Made by a program: the position numbers and the translations under genes
From: Anaerocolumna sp.
GTDB taxonomy: Bacteria; Bacillota; Clostridia; Lachnospirales; Lachnospiraceae
Assembly: GCA_029256035.1 (NCBI GenBank)
Contig: JAQSYR010000030.1
Coordinates: 1 to 10,440 of the forward strand
Direction of reading: 5' to 3'
Length of the DNA stretch: 10,440 bases
Notes under the pieces: model-generated
What the model saw: only the letters and a program-made list of their open reading frames with translations
Databases searched by the model: none
What the model was told of the DNA's origin: nothing
Shown: positions 6,281 to 10,440 of the stretch, in pieces
Numbering within the stretch: position 1 is the first letter of the stretch
Layout: every line of letters begins with the position of its first letter

Positions 6281-7201
6281 ATGTATTTAAACAGAGAATT
6301 TGCTCGTCAATCTTTGGAATTGCATTTATTTTTCGGAAGAATAATGAAAGAACATTCCTTCTTTCTGCAGCTTGGGTTTACTCCTAGAGATAGTAATTAT
6401 ACCCAGCAGGCAGATGATTTTCGCAGGGAGTTTGATAAGTTGTTATGGGAAGTTATATCAGTTTCGGATGGAGTAATAAGTCAAGAAGTTCTTAATTCTG
6501 GAGAAGTATTTACACCGTATACACTTGACGCTGAAAGAGCTTCGACTTATTATACTGGAATTCATATTCCTACTGATATTACAAAGGCTGAAATGGAATT
6601 AATGGAGAATAAAAGGTATCCTGATAACCAAAGATTAGACCAAATAGTATATGATATAAACCAGAGAGCAATAGAATTAATATCTTCTCTGATAAAGTTT
6701 AAATCTATGATATTATCCAATGTTTTGTCATGCAAAATGTTTACAGTAAATTATCCACTACTAATAGACCATATTATGCGTGAAGCTAAGTTATATTTAG
6801 TTATGGTTCAAAAATTACAGAGTGGAGAGGAATTTGATATTGAAAACGAAGCACTAGAACAAGAATTTTTCTGGAATAGAATAATGGCAGAACACTCAAA
6901 ATTTATTCGGGGTTTACTTGACCCTACGGAAAAAGACTTGATAAATGCAGCAAATAACTTCGGAAATGAATTCGACCAATTGACGAAAGAAGCAAAAGCT
7001 GCAATGGATAACACAATCCCCGCTGCGCAAGTAACAGCTGATAGTTTGGCAGCTACAAAAGAAATCCGTGATTTTAAAGCCCAAGGAACACAAGGTTTAC
7101 TTGAATGTCAAGTGAAATCCATAATCATACCTTTATTGGGTGACCATACATTACGAGAAGCAAATCATTTCTTAAGATTATTGACAATATTTTCGAAATA
7201 A
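6281..7201 (+). CDS. DUF2935 family protein with two repeated putative metal-binding domains
   Basis: A 306-residue, mostly helical, soluble-looking protein with no signal peptide or membrane segment. Two copies of the same half are visible. Copy 1 has E13-x6-RIMKEH (Glu24, His25) and later Asp163-His164-x3-Glu168. Copy 2 has E193-x6-RIMAEH (Glu204, His205) and later Asp288-His289-x3-Glu293. Spaced Glu/His residues on helices resemble ferritin-like metal sites. From memory, a Bacillus structure of this family contained bound metal, but no enzyme activity is established. The start ATG 6281 has GGAGG at 6270-6274 with a 6-nt spacer. It sits 66 nt after pflA on the same strand, so a link to oxygen or iron stress around pyruvate formate-lyase is an attractive guess and nothing more. 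Family assignment is confident; function is not. Confidence 0.85.
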   Translation: MYLNREFARQSLELHLFFGRIMKEHSFFLQLGFTPRDSNYTQQADDFRREFDKLLWEVISVSDGVISQEVLNSGEVFTPYTLDAERASTYYTGIHIPTDITKAEMELMENKRYPDNQRLDQIVYDINQRAIELISSLIKFKSMILSNVLSCKMFTVNYPLLIDHIMREAKLYLVMVQKLQSGEEFDIENEALEQEFFWNRIMAEHSKFIRGLLDPTEKDLINAANNFGNEFDQLTKEAKAAMDNTIPAAQVTADSLAATKEIRDFKAQGTQGLLECQVKSIIIPLLGDHTLREANHFLRLLTIFSK

Positions 7202-7223
7202 AGAAAGAAATAAATAAATAAAA

Positions 7224-7253
7224 TAGCCTGCTGACGTAATGCTCAACAGGCTA
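7224..7253 (-). terminator. Rho-independent terminator for the HAD/GGDEF transcript
   Basis: TAGCCTG (7224-7230) pairs with CAGGCTA (7247-7253), with TG/CA continuing inside after one mismatch. Read on the - strand the stem is followed by TTTTATTTATTTATTTC, a good T-rich tail. On the + strand, after the DUF2935 gene, the tail is poor, so termination in that direction would be weaker. Confidence 0.75.
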
Positions 7254-7284
7254 ACTTGTATAATATTCAATTCTTGATACAAGT
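7254..7284. repeat. Perfect 8-bp inverted repeat next to the convergent terminator
   Basis: ACTTGTAT (7254-7261) and ATACAAGT (7277-7284) flank a 15-nt loop, immediately beside the 7224-7253 stem. On the + strand it is followed by GTCTAAGTTTAATTC and may assist + strand termination after the DUF2935 gene. Role uncertain. Confidence 0.45.
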
Positions 7285-7328
7285 GTCTAAGTTTAATTCA
7301 TATAAAAAGATGAACAACAACCTATCAA

Positions 7329-8132
7329 TTACAGCATAAATTCTTTGATTACATGAGCAACACCATCTTCATCATTGGATAAGGTAATGTAATCAGCAGC
7401 CTCTTTTACCACTTTTTGCGCATTTGCCATGGCGACTCCCATTCCTGCGTACTGAATCATGGAAAGGTCATTAAAGCCGTCACCGCAACTAATCATCTGT
7501 TCTTTTGATAGTCCAAGGTATTCTAACAGAATACTTAGAGAGTAAGCTTTATCAATATGTTGAGGCATAATTTCAAGAAAATATGGTTCTGAGCGATAGA
7601 TATTTAGCTCCGTAAACTTATTTTTCATAATTTCTTCCACTACTTTTAAGTGATCGGCAGGACCAGTCATTAAACATTTATTTACTTCAAAAGTAACATA
7701 CTCAGGGAAATTATCTACTTTATTTAATGGAATTCCATTAATTTTAGTTTCAAATACCATAAACTCATCTATTTCTGTTCCAGATATGGCAGCATCCCCT
7801 TCATACGTTAAAATTCCCACGGAATTGGCAAGTGCCTCCTCATAAAGTTCAGGTATTACATGTTTTGGCAACACTTTTTGGTAGATAATTTCATTGGTTT
7901 TACAGTTTATGATTCTTCCACCATTAAAGGATAAGATAAAACCACCATATTCCTGAAGTTTTATTTTTCTGGCTAAAGGGAGAACTCCTGGAGTTGGTCG
8001 CCCGGAGGCAAGTACAACTTTATGACCTCGCTCCTGGACTTGTAAGATGGCATCCAAGGTACTTGGAGATATTTCCTTCTTAGAATTGGTTAATGTTCCG
8101 TCAATATCTAAAACTAGTATTTCATAAGCCAT
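7329..8132 (-). CDS. Cof-type HAD-IIB family phosphatase
   Basis: Cytoplasmic haloacid dehalogenase-superfamily hydrolase that probably dephosphorylates sugar phosphates, nucleotides or similar small molecules. Substrate range in this family is broad and cannot be read here. Numbered from the chosen start (267 residues), motif I is LDIDGTLT with nucleophile Asp9 and Asp11. Motif II is VLASGRP with Ser43, the motif III lysine is near Lys195 (IDKAYS), and motif IV is CGDGFNDLSM with Asp218 and Asp222, followed by GMGVAMANA. A large cap domain lies between motifs II and III, as in type IIB. Two in-frame ATGs are available. The one at 8138 is only 1 nt from the AAGGAG box (8145-8140), while ATG 8132 has an ideal 7-nt spacer, so 8132 is preferred. 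It follows the GGDEF gene by 57 nt without a visible terminator, suggesting one transcript. Confidence 0.93.
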   Translation of the reverse strand: MAYEILVLDIDGTLTNSKKEISPSTLDAILQVQERGHKVVLASGRPTPGVLPLARKIKLQEYGGFILSFNGGRIINCKTNEIIYQKVLPKHVIPELYEEALANSVGILTYEGDAAISGTEIDEFMVFETKINGIPLNKVDNFPEYVTFEVNKCLMTGPADHLKVVEEIMKNKFTELNIYRSEPYFLEIMPQHIDKAYSLSILLEYLGLSKEQMISCGDGFNDLSMIQYAGMGVAMANAQKVVKEAADYITLSNDEDGVAHVIKEFML

Positions 8133-8189
8133 TGGCATTCTCCTTAAATCTTTTATTTACATAGTTTTTCGTTTCAAATAGTATTCATA

Positions 8190-9089
8190 TTAATATGCCA
8201 GGATACAATGGTTTTTCCCTGTAGTTTTACCCAGATATAAAGCCTTATCTGTTTTTGTTATGTTCTTTTCCGTTGATAATTCCCTGTCATATTGTAATAC
8301 ACCGCCAGTTATAGTGCATCGAAATGTGATGTCATCCCATACAAAGGTGTAATTACCTATTTCGTTACGTAATCTTTCGGCAACCGTAAATGCCTGTTCA
8401 ATGGACTGGCCAGGAAGACAGATCATAAACTCCTCACCGCCCCATCTGCTTATAACATCCTCCTGACGAAGAAGAAGCTTGAATATATTGGAAATGGTAA
8501 TGAGAACCGTATCTCCTGCATTATGTCCATAGGTATCATTTACCTTTTTAAAATCGTCAATATCAAATAAAATCAGAGAGAATGGTTCCTCATCCTTTCC
8601 CACATATTCAAATAATCGGTCCATAAAATATCTACGATTATATAATCTGGTTAAAGAATCTGTTGTAGCTAAAACTTTTAATTCTTCCATTAAAACTTTA
8701 AGTTCTTTCTGAATTTTAATATTTTGCATGTGAACTCTGACTCTGGCTTTTAATTCCTCTGGGATGAAAGGTTTCGATACATAATCTGCCGCGCCTACTT
8801 CAAATCCTTTTAAGACAGAATCAGAATCAATATTACCTGTAATAAAGATAATAGGAATATCTTTTGTCATTTCATTTGCCTTAAGGATTCGGCAGGTTTC
8901 GTATCCATCCATGCCATTCATAATAACGTCTAAGAGTATAAGAGTTGGATGGATTATCTGAGACAGTTTAATGCATTCCTCTCCAGAATGTGCCGTTTCA
9001 ATGTGTAGTTCAGGTGATACTAATATATCTTTTATAATACTGCAGATAATCTTGCTATCATCTACAATTAAAACGGTATCTTTCATCAT
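8190..9089 (-). CDS. Response regulator with diguanylate cyclase output (REC-GGDEF)
   Basis: A 299-residue cytoplasmic signalling protein that would condense two GTP into c-di-GMP when phosphorylated. The receiver domain (about 1-120) has the acidic pair Asp10/Asp11, phosphoacceptor Asp54 in LILLDVIM, Thr84 and Lys106 (SKPF). A helical linker (about 118-141, heptad-like KELKVLMEELKVL) leads to the GGDEF domain, which starts TTDSLTRLYNRRYF. The active site is GGEEF at 217-221 with FDIDDFKKVND upstream. An inhibitory-site RxxD (Arg208-Asp211) precedes the active site at the standard distance, so product feedback is expected. This is a PleD/WspR-like two-domain layout with a single REC. No histidine kinase is nearby, so it is an orphan regulator. 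ATG 9089 is supported by AAGGAG (9102-9097) with a 7-nt spacer. Confidence 0.95.
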   Translation of the reverse strand: MMKDTVLIVDDSKIICSIIKDILVSPELHIETAHSGEECIKLSQIIHPTLILLDVIMNGMDGYETCRILKANEMTKDIPIIFITGNIDSDSVLKGFEVGAADYVSKPFIPEELKARVRVHMQNIKIQKELKVLMEELKVLATTDSLTRLYNRRYFMDRLFEYVGKDEEPFSLILFDIDDFKKVNDTYGHNAGDTVLITISNIFKLLLRQEDVISRWGGEEFMICLPGQSIEQAFTVAERLRNEIGNYTFVWDDITFRCTITGGVLQYDRELSTEKNITKTDKALYLGKTTGKNHCILAY

Positions 9090-9159
9090 TGCATTTCTCC
9101 TTTGTTCTTTTAGATTTTATTATGGATTTTCGTGTATAAAGATAAGTCAAATAAGTATT

Positions 9160-9188
9160 ATAATATAGCATAAAGCCTAAAAATTCAA
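9160..9188 (-). promoter_or_regulatory. Candidate promoter for the GGDEF-HAD transcript
   Basis: On the - strand TTGAAT (9188-9183) and TATTAT (9165-9160) are 17 nt apart. The -10 neighbourhood also contains TATAAT at poorer spacing. The strongly AT-rich background lowers certainty. Confidence 0.4.
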
Positions 9189-9196
9189 TAATAATC

Positions 9197-9225
9197 TTGC
9201 GTTATCTAAAATATTATAATATAAT
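9197..9225 (+). promoter_or_regulatory. Candidate promoter for the ArsR-family gene
   Basis: A perfect -10 TATAAT at 9220-9225 lies 17 nt after a weak -35 TTGCGT (9197-9202, three of six matches). The -10 falls within the 16-bp repeats, so a repressor bound there would block it. Confidence 0.4.
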
Positions 9226-9262
9226 TATAGTCTAATATAATTAAATTCTAATATACTAATAT
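9215..9262. repeat. Three tandem 16-bp AT-rich repeats upstream of the ArsR-family gene
   Basis: Units start at 9215, 9231 and 9247. Neighbouring units match at 13 of 16 positions, with TAATATAATTA exact in units 1 and 2 and TCTAATATA exact in units 2 and 3. The octamer CTAATATA occurs at 9232, 9248 and 9256, and again at 9674 in front of the rhodanese gene, which suggests an operator for the ArsR-family repressor. Confidence 0.6.
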
Positions 9263-9293
9263 ACTATTTCTATAAGAAATGAGGGGTATCTAT

Positions 9294-9590
9294 ATGGTTA
9301 TGATAGAAAGTGATGTAAAGCAGATATCTGAATTATTAAAAGTAATGGCTAATGAAAACAGACTAATGATTGTGTGTCATTTAATTGAGACTCCTATGAC
9401 CGTTAGTGAATTGCATAAGAAACTTGGGAATTTAACACAGTCTGCACTATCACAGCACCTTACTTTATTAAAGGCTCATAAAATTCTGGATTCAAACAAA
9501 AATGGATTAAACATAACATATTTTGTTCAAGATGATAGAATTAAAAAAATTATTGAAGTTCTAAAACATAATTATTGTACCATTAAATAA
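9294..9590 (+). CDS. ArsR-family repressor, BigR/SqrR/YgaV-like candidate persulfide sensor
   Basis: A 98-residue winged-helix transcription repressor. The core reads LLKVMANENRLMIVCHL, then a recognition helix region TQSALSQHLTLLKA, then a wing ending ITYFV. Two cysteines stand out: Cys28 in the second helix (MIVCHL) and Cys95 in the last helix (HNYC). BigR, SqrR and YgaV carry cysteines at these two places and form a tetrasulfide or disulfide link when exposed to reactive sulfur, which releases DNA. The metal-binding ELCVCDL box of arsenic/cadmium sensors is absent. The frame also opens at ATG 9279, but that start lacks a ribosome binding site. ATG 9294 follows GAGGGG (9281-9286) with a 7-nt spacer and is preferred. 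The next gene is a rhodanese, a typical target of persulfide sensors. Family is certain; the ligand is inferred. Confidence 0.88.
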   Translation: MVMIESDVKQISELLKVMANENRLMIVCHLIETPMTVSELHKKLGNLTQSALSQHLTLLKAHKILDSNKNGLNITYFVQDDRIKKIIEVLKHNYCTIK

Positions 9591-9626
9591 ATTGGTGAGA
9601 TAAATAAAAATAATATAAAAAAAGTA

Positions 9627-9654
9627 TTGACAAATTGGATTACCATCATATAAT
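9627..9654 (+). promoter_or_regulatory. Sigma-A promoter for the rhodanese gene
   Basis: A perfect -35 TTGACA (9627-9632) and perfect -10 TATAAT (9649-9654) are separated by 16 nt, the best promoter match in the window. It gives the rhodanese gene its own start in addition to any read-through from the repressor gene 37 nt upstream of the -35. Confidence 0.8.
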
Positions 9655-9689
9655 ATAAGTATATAAGAAAATACTAATATACTTATATT
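9652..9689. promoter_or_regulatory. Operator-like perfect 13-bp inverted repeat overlapping the rhodanese promoter
   Basis: AATATAAGTATAT (9652-9664) and ATATACTTATATT (9677-9689) are exact reverse complements around a 12-nt spacer. The left arm overlaps the -10 box and the right arm ends just before the ribosome binding site, so a bound dimer would block transcription. AT-rich inverted repeats of this kind are typical of ArsR/BigR operators, and the adjacent repressor is the obvious candidate ligand. Confidence 0.75.
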
Positions 9690-9705
9690 CGAAAGGAGAA
9701 TTTAT

Positions 9706-10026
9706 ATGTTTTCATTATTTGGGAAAAGTAATTTTAATTCAGTGAGTGCAGCAGAGTTAAAAGATAAAATAGGCAATGTAAATCTTATTGATGTTAGAGA
9801 AGTTTATGAATATAAATCTGGTCATGTACCAAAGGCTAAGAATGTTCCTTTAGGAACCATAACTGCACAGCCAGATAAATATCTGGATAAGGAAAAAGAG
9901 TACTATATTATCTGCCAGTCAGGAGCTAGAAGTGCAAGTGCATGTAGAGCTTTAGCTGGGGCTGGATATCGTGTAGTCAATGTATCAGGGGGGACCGGAT
10001 CTTACCCATTTGGGCTAGAGAGATAA
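9706..10026 (+). CDS. Single-domain rhodanese (sulfurtransferase)
   Basis: A 106-residue cytoplasmic rhodanese domain that carries sulfane sulfur on an active-site cysteine and passes it to an acceptor such as cyanide, a thiol or a protein. The fold markers are in order: NLIDVREVYEYKSGHVPKAKNVPLG (about residues 26-50), the active-site loop C70-QSGARS, and the closing VVNVSGGTGSYPF. Cys70 and the loop arginines are intact, so it should be active. The usual Trp after the GG motif is replaced by a SYPF ending, as in some clostridial members. There is no signal peptide, unlike PspE. ATG 9706 has GAAAGGAG at 9691-9698 with a 7-nt spacer. The promoter overlaps an operator-like inverted repeat, and the gene follows a BigR-like repressor, pointing to induction by reactive sulfur. 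Confidence 0.93.
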   Translation: MFSLFGKSNFNSVSAAELKDKIGNVNLIDVREVYEYKSGHVPKAKNVPLGTITAQPDKYLDKEKEYYIICQSGARSASACRALAGAGYRVVNVSGGTGSYPFGLER

Positions 10027-10079
10027 TTTAATTATTGCATAAATGCAAATACTTAGGAAATACATTCATATAATCCTTT

Positions 10080-10130
10080 AATGTACTGTGGGTATTCATT
10101 TCATAATGAATATTAACAGTGCATTTTTTT
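10080..10130 (+). terminator. Strong rho-independent terminator after the rhodanese gene
   Basis: AATGTACTGT (10080-10089) pairs with ACAGTGCATT (10116-10125, one G-U). An inner perfect stem TATTCATT/AATGAATA closes on a TCAT loop, and a run of seven T follows (10124-10130). Confidence 0.88.
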
Positions 10131-10224
10131 GTGGTAATTTATTGAAATTTATACTAAGATATACGTAGAGGGCAAGAATCAGTCCTGAAATTGCATTTAT
10201 TGCTTGCTAATTAAATCTAATAAT

Positions 10225-10252
10225 TTGTTTCGCAATTGCCTATTGTTATAAA
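10225..10252 (+). promoter_or_regulatory. Candidate promoter for the phospholipase C-like gene
   Basis: TTGTTT (10225-10230) and TATAAA (10247-10252) are 16 nt apart and lie after a strong terminator and before the next gene, where a promoter is expected. The -35 match is moderate. Confidence 0.35.
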
Positions 10253-10276
10253 ATGTAGAAGGGAGAAAGGTATCCT

Positions 10277-10440
10277 ATGCCATCTGCTTATACCCACTTT
10301 AAATTTGGAATGGAAGTAATAAAATTATTGCCCATGGAGTTACAAAATATAATCCTTAAAAATAAAGATTTGTATGAAATAGGCTTACAGGGACCAGATA
10401 TTTTATTTTTTTATAAACCATTGTCGTCACCTAATAATTT
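10277..10440 (+). CDS. Zinc-dependent phospholipase C family protein (N-terminal part)
   Basis: An open frame starts at ATG 10277 and runs off the right edge after 54 codons. A purine-rich GGGAGAAAGG (10261-10270) lies 6 nt upstream as ribosome binding site. The first residues, MPSAYTHFKFGMEVIKLLP, and the later IGLQGPDILFFYKPL match the start of the intracellular zinc-dependent phospholipase C-like family (PF00882 type) common in Clostridia. His7 and the Asp in GPD are at positions expected for metal ligands. There is no signal peptide, unlike the secreted toxins, so a housekeeping or unknown lipid-related role is more likely. Only the beginning can be judged. Confidence 0.78.
   Translation, partial: MPSAYTHFKFGMEVIKLLPMELQNIILKNKDLYEIGLQGPDILFFYKPLSSPNN

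Noticed and set aside
6808..7014. Open frame on the - strand inside the DUF2935 gene
   Set aside because: It is antisense to the conserved second repeat of the protein, with no start signals.
8971..9168. Open frame on the + strand opposite the start of the GGDEF gene
   Set aside because: It is antisense to the receiver domain, of low complexity, and without a ribosome binding site.

Overview
The window looks like a low-GC Gram-positive anaerobe of the class Clostridia, most like Lachnospiraceae (Lachnoclostridium phytofermentans-type). This rests on strong AGGAGG-type ribosome binding sites, AT-rich spacers, a pyruvate formate-lyase with its activase, a DUF2935 protein, an intracellular zinc-dependent phospholipase C-like protein, and lipoprotein-type ABC binding proteins with Thr/Glu-rich linkers. 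That placement is an inference from gene content and style; no 16S or other marker is present.

Layout. (1) 2-199: the 3' end of a membrane protein. (2) 446-2814: a polar amino-acid ABC importer on the + strand (binding lipoprotein, permease, ATPase). The binding-protein gene is broken: about 17 nt appear to be missing near 697-702, so it reads as two frames. The permease and ATPase look intact and overlap by 14 nt. Two tandem hairpins separate the binding protein from the permease. (3) 2815-3142: a 328-nt spacer with a terminator-like hairpin, a sigma-A-type promoter and four 12-bp leader repeats. (4) 3143-6214: pflB and pflA, separated by a long hairpin. (5) 6281-7201: a duplicated DUF2935 protein with its own possible promoter. 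(6) A convergent terminator, then on the - strand a REC-GGDEF diguanylate cyclase (8190-9089) followed by a Cof-type HAD phosphatase (7329-8132). (7) 9294-10026: an ArsR-family repressor with the two-cysteine pattern of the BigR/SqrR/YgaV persulfide sensors, then a single-domain rhodanese whose promoter overlaps a perfect 13-bp inverted repeat. A strong terminator follows. (8) 10277-10440: the start of a phospholipase C-like gene that runs off the window.

How the genes fit together. The importer brings amino acids in (if the binding protein is functional in relatives). PflB/PflA convert pyruvate plus CoA to formate and acetyl-CoA during anaerobic growth. The ArsR-rhodanese pair forms a compact candidate reactive-sulfur response unit. 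The REC-GGDEF protein would make c-di-GMP in response to an unlinked kinase. The most interesting points are the binding-protein lesion, the persulfide-sensor module with a sequence shared between its two control regions, the 12-bp repeats in the pflB leader, and the duplicated putative metal-binding DUF2935 protein beside an oxygen-sensitive glycyl radical enzyme. I see no clear sign of a wholly new defence or mobile system here.
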